A stretch of DNA of 64,000 nt from an uncultured Bacteroidales bacterium (GTDB taxonomy: Bacteria; Bacteroidota; Bacteroidia; Bacteroidales; P3): contig CAJTPR010000002.1 of assembly GCA_910578275.1 (NCBI GenBank), forward strand, positions 134,258-198,257. The letters are read 5' to 3'. Positions 17,033 through 25,954 of the stretch are shown piece by piece (the stretch's first letter is position 1; the number at the start of each line of letters is the position of its first letter). The notes under the pieces were generated by a model. That model saw only the letters and a program-made list of their open reading frames with translations, did no database searches and was not told where the DNA came from. The position numbers and the translations under genes are program-made.

Positions 17033-17596
17033 TCATTTATTGTTAAAAGCGTTCATCGTATTGGTGATTCCGGCGCAGGCGAAACTCCTTATCATTTCGC
17101 AGGCCATGTCCATCTTGGGCTCCACCGATTCCATGTCCTGCCGGCTGAACGGGCCCAAGACGTAGTCTATCTGTCCTCCCTTGTGGAAGTTGCTGCCGAT
17201 GCCGAACCTCAGCCGGGGATAGGCCTGGGTGCCGATCAAGGCTTCGATGTTCGCCAAGCCGTTGTGTCCGCCAGCGCTTCCGCCCGACTTCATCCGCAAC
17301 TGGCCGGGATCCAAGGCCAAGTCGTCCACTACCACGAGGCAACGTTCCACGGGAATCTTTTCCTTGTCCAGCCAATAGCGGACGGCCTTGCCGCTATCGT
17401 TCATGTAGGTGGTAGGCTTTATCAGTTCCAGCAGGTGTCCCTTGCATTTTGTCTCGCACCAGTAGGCGTACCTGTCCATGCTGAACTTGACTCCGCTTTC
17501 GGCGGCAAGCCTGTCGAGCACCATGAAGCCGATGTTGTGCCTCGTGCCTTCGTATTCGGCACCGATGTTGCCCAATCCGACAATAAGGAATTTCAT
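17033..17596 (-). CDS. pth: Peptidyl-tRNA hydrolase
   Basis: 187 residues. GLGNIGAEYEGTRHNIGFMV holds the conserved Asn and catalytic His, VVVDDLALDPGQLR the catalytic Asp, and GGSAGGHNGL the second conserved loop. It recycles tRNA from prematurely released peptidyl-tRNA. It lies 4 bases after proS and 1 base before gldE in the same minus-strand operon, so the first two genes share a translation role. Confidence 0.97.
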   Translation of the reverse strand: MKFLIVGLGNIGAEYEGTRHNIGFMVLDRLAAESGVKFSMDRYAYWCETKCKGHLLELIKPTTYMNDSGKAVRYWLDKEKIPVERCLVVVDDLALDPGQLRMKSGGSAGGHNGLANIEALIGTQAYPRLRFGIGSNFHKGGQIDYVLGPFSRQDMESVEPKMDMACEMIRSFACAGITNTMNAFNNK

Positions 17597-17600
17597 GGTC

Positions 17601-19073
17601 TCAGTAGGCTTTGGCGAAAATCACGCGGCGATGCGAAGGTTTGCCGGTATAGACGCACTTGCCTTCTTCCGGCTCGTCGTCGAACGGCAAGGCGCGGATC
17701 GTCGCTTTGGTTTCTTCCTTGATCTTCACTTCGGTTTCGGAGGTTCCGTCCCAATGGGCCAGGATGAATTTGCCTTGTCCTATCCGTACTTTGAATTCTT
17801 CCCAGTCATCCACCTTCACCGTATTGTCCAGGCGATGCTTGAGGGCGCGGTCGAACAGGTTCCGCTGGATCTCGTCCAGCAATGCCGGGATGAGCTTGCC
17901 CAGTCCGGCTTGGTCGTGGATGGATTTTTCGAGCGTGTCGCGACGGCATATCTCCGCGCTTCCGTTCTCCATGTCGCGCGGACCGATGGCCACGCGGACG
18001 GGAACGCCTTTGAATTCGTATTCGTTGAACTTCCAGCCCGGTTTCTGCTTGTCATCGTCGTCGTATTTGACGCTGATGCCTTGGGCCTGGAGTTCGGCCT
18101 TGAGCTTGAGGGCGGCTTCGGAAATCCGTGCCAGTTCTCCGGCATTCTTGTAGATGGGCACGATGACTACCTGGATAGGCGCCAGCTTGGGAGGCAGTAC
18201 CAGTCCGTTGTCGTCGGAATGGGTCATGATGAGCGCGCCCATCAGGCGTGTGGAAACGCCCCAGGACGAAGCCCAGACGTATTCCAACTTGTTTTCCTTG
18301 TTCAGGAAGGTAACGTCGAAGGCCTTGGCGAAGTTTTGCCCCAGGAAATGGGAAGTTCCTGCCTGCAATGCCTTTCCGTCCTGCATCATCGCTTCGATGC
18401 AGTAGGTTTCCAACGCGCCGGCAAAGCGTTCGTTGGCGGTCTTCACCCCCTTGATGACAGGCATGGCCATGAAATTCTGGGCGAAATCGGCATATACTTC
18501 GAGCATCCTGCGGGCTTCTTCCTGCGCCTCTTCCTGGGTGGCGTGGGCGGTATGCCCTTCCTGCCAAAGGAATTCGGCGGTGCGCAGGAACAACCGGGTG
18601 CGCATTTCCCAGCGCACCACGTTGGCCCATTGGTTGACGAGGATGGGCAGGTCGCGGTATGATTGTATCCAGCCTTTGTAGGTATTCCAGATAATGGTTT
18701 CGGAAGTGGGCCTGACGATAAGTTCTTCTTCCAGTCTGGCCGCCGGGTCCACCGACACGCCGTTTCCGTCGGGGTCGGCCTTGAGGCGGTAGTGCGTGAC
18801 CACGGCGCATTCCTTGGCAAAACCCTCCACGTGGTCGGCCTCACGGCTGAAAAACGACTTGGGGATGAACAAGGGAAAATAAGCGTTTTGGTGGCCGGTG
18901 TCCTTGAACATCTTGTCCAGGGCGGCTTGCATCTTTTCCCAGATGGCGTAACCGTAGGGCTTGATTACCATGCAGCCGCGCACGGCCGACTGTTCGGCCA
19001 GGCCGGCACGGGATACCAGTTCGTTATACCATTCCGAATAGTTCTCGGTCCTGGAAGCGAAATCTTTAGCCAT
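17601..19073 (-). CDS. proS: Prolyl-tRNA synthetase (archaeal/eukaryotic-type)
   Basis: 490 residues, the compact ProS without the long editing insertion of the E. coli type. Class II motifs are present: GCMVIKPYGYAIWEKMQ, then a VRPTSETIIW motif 2 stretch and a Gly-rich C-terminal half with a Cys-containing zinc/anticodon-binding end (GKCVYTGKPSHRRVIFAKAY). Ending in Tyr is characteristic of this group. It heads the operon proS-pth-gldE-gldD. Confidence 0.97.
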   Translation of the reverse strand: MAKDFASRTENYSEWYNELVSRAGLAEQSAVRGCMVIKPYGYAIWEKMQAALDKMFKDTGHQNAYFPLFIPKSFFSREADHVEGFAKECAVVTHYRLKADPDGNGVSVDPAARLEEELIVRPTSETIIWNTYKGWIQSYRDLPILVNQWANVVRWEMRTRLFLRTAEFLWQEGHTAHATQEEAQEEARRMLEVYADFAQNFMAMPVIKGVKTANERFAGALETYCIEAMMQDGKALQAGTSHFLGQNFAKAFDVTFLNKENKLEYVWASSWGVSTRLMGALIMTHSDDNGLVLPPKLAPIQVVIVPIYKNAGELARISEAALKLKAELQAQGISVKYDDDDKQKPGWKFNEYEFKGVPVRVAIGPRDMENGSAEICRRDTLEKSIHDQAGLGKLIPALLDEIQRNLFDRALKHRLDNTVKVDDWEEFKVRIGQGKFILAHWDGTSETEVKIKEETKATIRALPFDDEPEEGKCVYTGKPSHRRVIFAKAY

Positions 19074-19135
19074 TCTTCTCTAGTTTGGTACGATTATTGC
19101 AATAAAAGAGACTCGCGCCTCTGCGTTCAGCGGCG

Positions 19136-19143
19136 CAAAATTA
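19136..19143 (-). promoter_or_regulatory. -7 element for the proS operon
   Basis: TAATTTTG on the minus strand (exact TAnnTTTG), 62 bases before the proS ATG. The upstream TTG element is not clear. Confidence 0.35.
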
Positions 19144-19183
19144 CGCTAAATATTGCGTATCCCATAAAAGAAAGGAGCATATT

Positions 19184-20599
19184 ATGTCGCCCTCGACAAA
19201 CAAGACCCTGCTTGCCACGGCCGTGATCATTGCCGGAATGACCTTGTTCGCCTCTTGCGGAACCACGTTCATGGTGGCTGCCGACGATGTCTACGGCAAT
19301 GTGCCGACCCGCGAACAGGAGCGTCGTCAGAAACTCGAGCAACAATGGACAAAGTCGTCCGGTCAGCGGCAAGACGATGCCTCGACCGAGTACGCCTATG
19401 GCTATCCGGAGGAAAGCCAGCCTGCGGACACGTTCGATTACGACAACTATTACGATTACGAATATTCTTCGCGCCTGCGCCGTTTCCAAGACGATGATCG
19501 CGTGAGCGACGACTATTATTCCGACTATTACACCAATACGTACTGGTACGATGCCGATCCGTACAGTTACGGCACCAGCATTTACCTGGGTTACGACTGG
19601 TGGTATCCCCGGTACACGTATTACAGGCCGGGCTGGTATCTGGGATTCAGCTACGGGCCTTTTTCGTTCGGTTACGGCAGTTACTGGGACTATTACCGTT
19701 ATCCGTATTTCTGGAGCTACGGGCACGGATACGGCCACGGATATTGGAACGGATACTGGGACGGCTATTGGGACGGGCGTTACGGAAATTGCTATGACTA
19801 CTGCTACAATCCTTATGACCGGAATACTTACACGCAAAGCTACTACGGGCGTCGTACGCGGGGCAGTTCGGTGACCAACCCCTCCGTGACGACGGGTGCT
19901 CCGGTACGTCGCGGGGCATCTTCGGCCAATGTATCTTCGGCTCCTTCCTTGCCGACGGCACGTTCGCGTCGTACGTTCGCCGAACGTTACGAGCAAGCCG
20001 TCGGTTCTACCTCCGCTTCGGTTTCGGGCGGCACCTCGATCCGGCCTTCTACCTCGACGACGGCAAATCCCGCGCCGGTGCGCCGTTCGTCGGCCACGCC
20101 GTCTTCCATGATGGAATCGGTTTCCAGCCGTTTGGACAGCAAGCCCTCCACCGTGCTTCCTTCCACGCCGTCCCGTCCTGTCCGTCCCGTCCAGCCCTCC
20201 ACGCCGTCCCAGCCCGCGCGCCGGGCGGTGATCGGCAATCCGGCGGCCACGCAGAACCCGCACAGTGCCGTTTCCACGCAAACGCAGACCGTGCGTCCGC
20301 GCACTAACGTCCAGACGGTCACCACCCCGTCCGCTCGTCCGCAGGGCGATCCGCAGGCTCGTCCGCAACCCCGTCCTTACAACAAGCCGGTTTACGATCG
20401 TAGCCGCAGCACGTCTTCTTATGTGAGCCCGCGCTACAACGCCTCGCCTCGGAACGCTACCCCGTCCGTACGTCCTTCGACCAGTCCGTCTTCCTATCGT
20501 TCTTCCGGTACTTCGTCCGGCTCCACCACCACCCGTTCGACGGGTTCTTCCGGCTCGTCCGGTTCTTCGTCGGGCGGAGGCACACGGCGCACCCGATAG
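19184..20599 (+). CDS. Tyr-rich and Ser/Pro/Arg-rich lipoprotein of unknown function
   Basis: 471 residues. The signal peptide ends in LFASC, a lipobox with Cys25. Residues of about 75-235 are extremely rich in Tyr, Asp, Trp and Gly (YDNYYDYEYSSRLRR; YWNGYWDGYWDGRYGN); the rest is low-complexity Ser/Thr/Pro/Arg (PSRPVRPVQPSTPSQPARR) with a Ser/Gly tail. No enzymatic domain is visible. The Tyr/Gly half could form an aromatic, adhesive or cross-linked surface layer, and the basic tail looks disordered; both are guesses from composition. AAAGGAG 5 bases before the ATG is a strong ribosome site for this phylum. It appears to stand alone. Confidence 0.75.
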   Translation: MSPSTNKTLLATAVIIAGMTLFASCGTTFMVAADDVYGNVPTREQERRQKLEQQWTKSSGQRQDDASTEYAYGYPEESQPADTFDYDNYYDYEYSSRLRRFQDDDRVSDDYYSDYYTNTYWYDADPYSYGTSIYLGYDWWYPRYTYYRPGWYLGFSYGPFSFGYGSYWDYYRYPYFWSYGHGYGHGYWNGYWDGYWDGRYGNCYDYCYNPYDRNTYTQSYYGRRTRGSSVTNPSVTTGAPVRRGASSANVSSAPSLPTARSRRTFAERYEQAVGSTSASVSGGTSIRPSTSTTANPAPVRRSSATPSSMMESVSSRLDSKPSTVLPSTPSRPVRPVQPSTPSQPARRAVIGNPAATQNPHSAVSTQTQTVRPRTNVQTVTTPSARPQGDPQARPQPRPYNKPVYDRSRSTSSYVSPRYNASPRNATPSVRPSTSPSSYRSSGTSSGSTTTRSTGSSGSSGSSSGGGTRRTR

Positions 20600-20662
20600 C
20601 CTGCCTGACGGCCGGAGCCGTCGGAAACCTGAACAAAGTAGAAACCTTTATTGTTTGATGCC

Positions 20663-22165
20663 ATGATCAAGATAAGAAACATAGCCCTCCTCGCTTCGGT
20701 CTTCGTTGCCGGAATCCTTCATGCACAGGACGATGCCGACTTGTTGCGTTATTCCATGCTCAATCCGGTAGGAACGGCACGGTATAACGCCATGGGCGGC
20801 GCTTTCGGCGCGTTGGGAGCCAATTTTACGGGGCTCAGTACCAACCCCGCCGGCATAGGCTTCTATACACGTCATGAAATTTCGCTCAGCCTCGGAACGG
20901 TCACGCAAAACGGCAGGACTGAATATTACGGTGAGCATAACGAGTTGGAAAAGACCCGGGTGAACTTTCCACAAGGGGGGGGCGTCTTTTGCATCAGGAA
21001 CGGAAACCGGAAAGAAGGCAGGGCATGGAGCCTGCAATTGGGTTTCGGCGCCAATCGCATCAAGGATTTCAACAACAACGTCTATGTGCGGGGCGTCAAC
21101 AACCAGTCTTCGTACATGCAGGACGTGGCCGCCCGCAGCGCCGGCTATGATTTCGCCGTGTTGCACCAGGATGTCAGCCATATCGGAAACCTGGCCTATC
21201 AGACAGGTCTGATAGATTATGCGGACACGCTCGATTTCACTTACGAGAGTTTTCTCGGAAGAGGTTTGAGGCAAAAGCATATCCTGCAGGAACGAGGAAA
21301 CATTTCCGAAATGGTGTTCTCCTTTGGCGGCAATTGGTCGGAACAGTTGTATTTCGGCGTCACGCTGGGTATTCCCATCGTGGATTACAGGCAGACCAGC
21401 CTCATCGAGGAGGAGGCCGCGGAAGGTTCGCGCTTGCCGCATAATTTCAAGTCATACCAGGTCAGGAACCGCATGGACGTGAGCGGGACGGGCTTGAATC
21501 TCAAGCTGGGTCTCATTTACAAGCCGGTGCATTTCTTCCGGATCGGTTTGGCTTTCCATACGCCCACGTATTATTGGATCAAGGAAACAGCAGACTTGGA
21601 TTTGACCACGAGAATGCAGTACGTTTTGTCGAACAACGACGTGCTGCCCAATGCGGTATATGGAGGCTATTCCGACCGTTACGGTCTTTCCACGCCGTTG
21701 AAGGGCGTCTTGAGCATGGCTTTCCTCGTCAATAATTTCGGGGCGATTTCCGTGGAGGGCGAGTTGATCGATTACCGGCACATGCGCATGGATGTGGATG
21801 ACGACCTGGACTACAACAAGCATATTCGCGACATCGTGCGGGAAAACTACGATCTTGCGGGCGTGCTCAGGTTGGGTACCGAATGGAGAGTGGGTATCTT
21901 GAGCCTTCGGGCCGGTTATGTATGGCAGTCTTGTCCGTACAAGAACGAACTGTTGAGGAACTATTGGTCGAACCATACCGCCACGGCGGGTCTCGGCCTG
22001 GTGCTGGGGCGTTGGAATCTCGATTTCAGTTTCATGGCCGACCTTGGCAAACGTACCGACCAGTTCTACTACCTGCTGGATGGCGACGGCACGCCTTTGG
22101 TGAAGCCCGCCAAGTTGGATTTTTCCAAATATACTTGCACGGTCAGTCTCGGTTGCAGGTTCTGA
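20663..22165 (+). CDS. OMPP1/FadL-like outer-membrane barrel protein
   Basis: 500 residues from the ATG at 20663 (a TTG at 20651 is not needed). The signal peptide ends near GILHAQ. The N-terminus YSMLNPVGTARYNAMGGAFG followed by FTGLSTNPAGIGF is the hallmark of the FadL/TodX-like and PorV-like Bacteroidota barrels, and the protein ends in beta-strand sequence with terminal Phe (VSLGCRF). It probably moves a hydrophobic compound or takes part in surface-protein handling; substrate unknown. Single gene ended by a long palindromic terminator. Confidence 0.82.
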   Translation: MIKIRNIALLASVFVAGILHAQDDADLLRYSMLNPVGTARYNAMGGAFGALGANFTGLSTNPAGIGFYTRHEISLSLGTVTQNGRTEYYGEHNELEKTRVNFPQGGGVFCIRNGNRKEGRAWSLQLGFGANRIKDFNNNVYVRGVNNQSSYMQDVAARSAGYDFAVLHQDVSHIGNLAYQTGLIDYADTLDFTYESFLGRGLRQKHILQERGNISEMVFSFGGNWSEQLYFGVTLGIPIVDYRQTSLIEEEAAEGSRLPHNFKSYQVRNRMDVSGTGLNLKLGLIYKPVHFFRIGLAFHTPTYYWIKETADLDLTTRMQYVLSNNDVLPNAVYGGYSDRYGLSTPLKGVLSMAFLVNNFGAISVEGELIDYRHMRMDVDDDLDYNKHIRDIVRENYDLAGVLRLGTEWRVGILSLRAGYVWQSCPYKNELLRNYWSNHTATAGLGLVLGRWNLDFSFMADLGKRTDQFYYLLDGDGTPLVKPAKLDFSKYTCTVSLGCRF

Positions 22166-22170
22166 AAAGG

Positions 22171-22215
22171 GAAAGGCCGTTCCGGATTTTCGTCGAAAAT
22201 CCGGAACGGCCTTTC
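22171..22215. terminator. Bidirectional palindromic terminator
   Basis: A perfect inverted repeat with 22-base arms and only one base (T at 22193) between them; left arm starts GAAAGGCCGTTCCGG, right arm ends CCGGAACGGCCTTTC. Arms end in AAAG/CTTT, fitting intrinsic termination in both directions, between the FadL-like gene and the convergent lptB. Confidence 0.85.
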
Positions 22216-22271
22216 AAAAGATTCGTTTGCGGGATATTCGTGTTCCCGTGATCGTGCGAAAAAGGAGTGGG

Positions 22272-23003
22272 TTATCTGATTTCCTTCAATTCGAAGTTCT
22301 TTCCGAGGTATTTTTCGCGGACGTCGGGATCGGAGGCCAGTTCCTTGGAAGAACCCGATTTGAGGATTTTGCCGCTATAGAGCAAGTAGGAACGGTCGGT
22401 GATCGAGAGCGTTTCCTGGGCGTTGTGGTCGGTAATCAGGATGCCGATGTTCTTTTGCTTGAGTTGCAATACTATTTTCTTGATGTCTTCCACCGCCAAG
22501 GGGTCGATGCCGGCAAAAGGTTCGTCCAGGAGGATGAACTTGGGGTTGGCGGCCAATGCGCGGGCGATTTCGGTGCGTCTTCTTTCTCCCCCCGACAGGC
22601 TGATGCCCATCGTCTTGCGCACGTGCGCGATACCGAATTCCTCGAGCAGCTCTTCCAGGCGCCGTCTGCGCACGGCGGGGTCTTTTTCTATGAACTCCAG
22701 GATGGAGGTGATGTTGTCTTCCACGCTCATGTGCCTGAATACGGAAGCTTCCTGGGCCAAGTAGCCTACGCCCAGTTTGGCGCGTCTGTACATGGGCAGC
22801 TTGGTGATGTCGGTGTCGTCGAGGAATACATGGCCGGAAAGGGCCTTTATCAATCCCACCATGATGTAGAAAGACGTGGTCTTTCCCGCGCCGTTCGGCC
22901 CCAGCAGCCCCACTATTTCGCCTTGCTTCACTTCGATTGAAACATGGTCTACTACGGTGCGTTGCTTGTAAATCTTTACGATGTCTTGGGTGCGAAGTAT
23001 CAT
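22272..23003 (-). CDS. lptB: LPS export ABC transporter ATPase LptB
   Basis: 243 residues from the ATG at 23003 (MILRTQDIVKIYKQRTVVDH). Walker A GPNGAGKTTSFYIMVG, signature LSGGERRRTEIARALA, Walker B FILLDEPFAGIDP and switch His (ILITDHNAQET) are intact. LptB powers extraction of lipopolysaccharide from the inner membrane with LptF/G; FAGIDPLAVEDI is typical of LptB rather than amino-acid ABC ATPases. An OstA-like protein 6.5 kb away may belong to the same pathway. It is transcribed alone on the minus strand. Confidence 0.95.
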   Translation of the reverse strand: MILRTQDIVKIYKQRTVVDHVSIEVKQGEIVGLLGPNGAGKTTSFYIMVGLIKALSGHVFLDDTDITKLPMYRRAKLGVGYLAQEASVFRHMSVEDNITSILEFIEKDPAVRRRRLEELLEEFGIAHVRKTMGISLSGGERRRTEIARALAANPKFILLDEPFAGIDPLAVEDIKKIVLQLKQKNIGILITDHNAQETLSITDRSYLLYSGKILKSGSSKELASDPDVREKYLGKNFELKEIR

Positions 23004-23012
23004 GGGAGGTTT

Positions 23013-23040
23013 TTGTTTTCGAGCAAAAATTGTATCTTTG
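23013..23040 (+). promoter_or_regulatory. Promoter for recQ and the long downstream run
   Basis: TTG at 23013-23015, 17 bases, then TATCTTTG at 23033-23040 (exact TAnnTTTG). The start would be near 23047, giving a 65-nt leader. Confidence 0.6.
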
Positions 23041-23111
23041 ATATTGTATGTCCTTTTCCCGGAAGGAGAGGGACACACAAAATTAAACATTTTTCTTAAC
23101 CCGGATCAACC

Positions 23112-25304
23112 ATGGAATACGACAGCGAGTTTCTTCACAAGGAGCTTTCACGTGTGTTCGGTTTTAGCCGTTTCAAGGGGAACCAGGAGGCTATCATCCG
23201 GAATGTCTTGTCGGGCAAGGATACTTTCGTCATCATGCCCACAGGAGGAGGAAAGTCTCTCTGTTACCAGCTGCCCGCCTTGATACTGCCGGGAACGGCG
23301 ATCATCATATCTCCGCTCATCGCGTTGATGAAGAATCAAGTGGACGCGGTGCGGAATTTCGGAAGCACGTCTGAGATAGCCCATTACCTCAACTCCTCGC
23401 TTACCAAGGCGGAAATCAAGCAGGTGAAGGAAGACTTGAGCGCGGGCAAGACCAAGTTGTTGTATGTGGCTCCGGAAACGCTTACCAAGGAAGAGAACGT
23501 GGAGTTCTTCAAGACGCTTCACGTTTCGCTTTACGCCATAGACGAAGCGCATTGCATTTCCGAGTGGGGCCACGACTTCAGGCCCGAATACCGGCGGCTG
23601 AGGCCCATCATCGACGAGATAGGCCAGCAGGTTCCCGTCATCGCCCTCACGGCCACGGCCACGCCGAAGGTCCAGAAGGACATCCAGAAGAACTTGGGCA
23701 TGTCGGAGGCCTCGGTCTATATTTCGTCGTTCAACCGTCCCAACCTCTACTACGAGGTAAGGCCCAAGACCAAGAACGTGGATCGCGACATCGTGAAGTT
23801 CATTCGCGACAACAACGGCAAATCGGGCATCATCTATTGCCTGAGCCGCAAGAAGGTGGAGGAATTCGCCGAGGTGCTTTGTGCCAATGGCATCCGCGCC
23901 TTGCCTTATCACGCAGGTCTGGATGCCAACACCCGTACCACCAACCAGGACAAGTTCCTGATGGAGGAAGTGGACGTGATCGTGGCCACGATAGCGTTCG
24001 GAATGGGTATAGACAAGCCGGACGTGCGTTTCGTGATACACTATGACATGCCAAAGAGCCTGGAAGGGTATTATCAGGAAACAGGGCGTGCCGGCCGCGA
24101 CGGCGGGGAGGGCAAGTGCGTCGCCTTTTATTGCGAGGAAGACATCATCAAGCTGGAGAAGTTCCTCAAGGACAAATCGGTTTCCGAACAGGAAGTGGCG
24201 CGCCAGTTGATGGGCGAGACCATCTCGTATGCCGAGACCTCGATGTGCCGTCGCAAGAACTTGCTGCATTATTTCGGAGAAAGGTACGAGGAGGAGAATT
24301 GCCATAACTGCGACAACTGCCTTTATCCCAAGACCAAGGAAGACGGCACCGAAAACGCGCGGTTCGTCGTGCAGCTTATCCTCGACATCAAGCAACAGTT
24401 CAAGACCGACTATATCGTGGCCCTTTGCATGGGCAAGATGTCGCCGTCGATCAAGAATTACAAGCATAACCTGTTGCCGCAGTTCGGCAAAGGCAAGGAC
24501 CGCGACGAACGTTATTGGAAGGCGGTCATCCGTCAATGCATCATCGAGGACCTGCTCGGCAAGGACATCGAGGATTACGGGGTCATAAAGGTCACGCCCG
24601 CCGGGGAGGCCTTTGTACGTCAGCCGTTCCATATAGACGTGGTCCGCGACCATACCTACAATCCCGAGGACGAGGAATACATGGCAGGCGGAAACAGTTC
24701 CGTGGAAGCCGTGGACAAGTTGCTCTATTCGCTCTTGAAAGACTTGCTCAAGGACATCGCCCGCAAGGAAAACCTGCCGCCGTATGTCATTTTCCAGGAT
24801 ATTTCGCTCCGGGACATGACCATCCAGTATCCCGTCACGATGGAAGACATGACGCGTATTACCGGCGTGGGCGTGGGCAAGGCGCAAAAATACGGGCAGC
24901 CTTTCCTGGACCTGATCAAGAAGTATGTGGAAGAAAACGAGATAGAACGTCCGCAGGATTTTGTCATCAAGTCGGTGGTGAACAAGTCTGGATTGAAAGT
25001 CTATATCATCCAAAGCATCGACAGGAAGATTCCCTTGGACGTGATCGCCCAGGCGAAGAGCCTTTCGATGGAAGAACTGCTTACCGAGATAGAACGTATC
25101 GTGGATTCGGGAACGCGGCTCGACCTGGACTACTACATAGAGGAGGCTGTCGATTCCTATCATCAGGAAGAGATCTACGATTATTTCTCGGAAGCGGAAA
25201 ACGGTTCGGTGCAGGAGGCCTTGGACGAATTGGGCGACGACGAGTACAACGAGACGGAAATTCGTCTGGTGCGCTTGCAGTTCCTTTGCAACGAGGGAAA
25301 TTGA
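23112..25304 (+). CDS. recQ: ATP-dependent DNA helicase RecQ
   Basis: 730 residues. Helicase core: Walker A MPTGGGKSLCYQLPA (about 42-56), DEAH box (IDEAHCISEWGHDFR), motif VI QETGRAGRDG. A zinc-binding RQC region follows (CRRKNLLHYFG with C, CHNCDNC), then an HRDC-like C-terminal part with an acidic tail (LDELGDDEYNETE). A 3'-5' helicase for recombination and fork repair. It starts a plus-strand run of closely spaced genes reaching ssb. Confidence 0.97.
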   Translation: MEYDSEFLHKELSRVFGFSRFKGNQEAIIRNVLSGKDTFVIMPTGGGKSLCYQLPALILPGTAIIISPLIALMKNQVDAVRNFGSTSEIAHYLNSSLTKAEIKQVKEDLSAGKTKLLYVAPETLTKEENVEFFKTLHVSLYAIDEAHCISEWGHDFRPEYRRLRPIIDEIGQQVPVIALTATATPKVQKDIQKNLGMSEASVYISSFNRPNLYYEVRPKTKNVDRDIVKFIRDNNGKSGIIYCLSRKKVEEFAEVLCANGIRALPYHAGLDANTRTTNQDKFLMEEVDVIVATIAFGMGIDKPDVRFVIHYDMPKSLEGYYQETGRAGRDGGEGKCVAFYCEEDIIKLEKFLKDKSVSEQEVARQLMGETISYAETSMCRRKNLLHYFGERYEEENCHNCDNCLYPKTKEDGTENARFVVQLILDIKQQFKTDYIVALCMGKMSPSIKNYKHNLLPQFGKGKDRDERYWKAVIRQCIIEDLLGKDIEDYGVIKVTPAGEAFVRQPFHIDVVRDHTYNPEDEEYMAGGNSSVEAVDKLLYSLLKDLLKDIARKENLPPYVIFQDISLRDMTIQYPVTMEDMTRITGVGVGKAQKYGQPFLDLIKKYVEENEIERPQDFVIKSVVNKSGLKVYIIQSIDRKIPLDVIAQAKSLSMEELLTEIERIVDSGTRLDLDYYIEEAVDSYHQEEIYDYFSEAENGSVQEALDELGDDEYNETEIRLVRLQFLCNEGN

Positions 25305-25341
25305 TCTTGTCGGACATAGATAGAAGAAAAAACAAACAACA

Positions 25342-25947
25342 ATGAATAAGAGCAGTTTTAAAACAGTTATTCTCGCACTTTTGCTTGGTGCCTTTTCCGT
25401 TTCATGTCAAGAGAAACAGGGCGCGGCCGTATCGCAGGCTCCGGCTTCCGGCACGCCCGCCGTGGCCGTCGAAGGTCTTACGATCGCCACGGTGAACATC
25501 GACAGCATCAACATGGGCTACCAGCTTGTGGCCGACATCCAGCGCGAACTGGAGCGTACCGAAACCAGGCTGACCGCCGATGTGCAGAACCAGGCCGGCG
25601 CCTTCCAGAAGGAATACGAGAATTACCTGAAAATCGGCGCCACGCTCACGTTGAGCGAGCAGCACAGGCGCGAGGAGGAACTCACCAAGAAACAGCAGTC
25701 CATCGGCGAATTGCAGCAAACGTACGCCAACCAGCTGGCCAGCCTTCAGGTGCAACGCATGGAAGAGGTGACCAGCCGCATATTGGATTTCGTGAAGCGT
25801 TACAACGAGCAGAACCGGAATTTCAGCATGATCATCTACACGGGGAAAAGCAGCAACATATTGTATTCGTTGCCTTCCATGGACATCACTTCGGCCATCT
25901 TGGACGGATTGAACAAGGAATATGCCGCCGAAAAGGCGAAAAAATAG
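25342..25947 (+). CDS. OmpH/Skp-like periplasmic chaperone, probable lipoprotein
   Basis: 201 residues. The signal ends in AFSVSC, a plausible lipobox (Cys22). After a short Ala/Pro linker it reads IATVNIDSINMGYQLVADI, the OmpH start, followed by a long coiled coil (about 65-145; ELERTETRLTADVQNQAGAF to QQTYANQLASLQVQRMEEV). Skp-type proteins escort unfolded outer-membrane proteins. The lipid anchor would differ from soluble E. coli Skp. 37 bases after recQ. Confidence 0.85.
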   Translation: MNKSSFKTVILALLLGAFSVSCQEKQGAAVSQAPASGTPAVAVEGLTIATVNIDSINMGYQLVADIQRELERTETRLTADVQNQAGAFQKEYENYLKIGATLTLSEQHRREEELTKKQQSIGELQQTYANQLASLQVQRMEEVTSRILDFVKRYNEQNRNFSMIIYTGKSSNILYSLPSMDITSAILDGLNKEYAAEKAKK

Positions 25948-25954
25948 CGGAGCC

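Noticed and set aside
19430..19830. Tandem repeats resembling a CRISPR or satellite array
   Set aside because: The pattern is codon-level Tyr/Asp/Gly repetition in one reading frame, with no equal-length spacers.
23148..25163. 671-residue antisense frame across recQ
   Set aside because: Mirror frame of a strongly supported helicase gene; low stop frequency opposite biased codons explains it.
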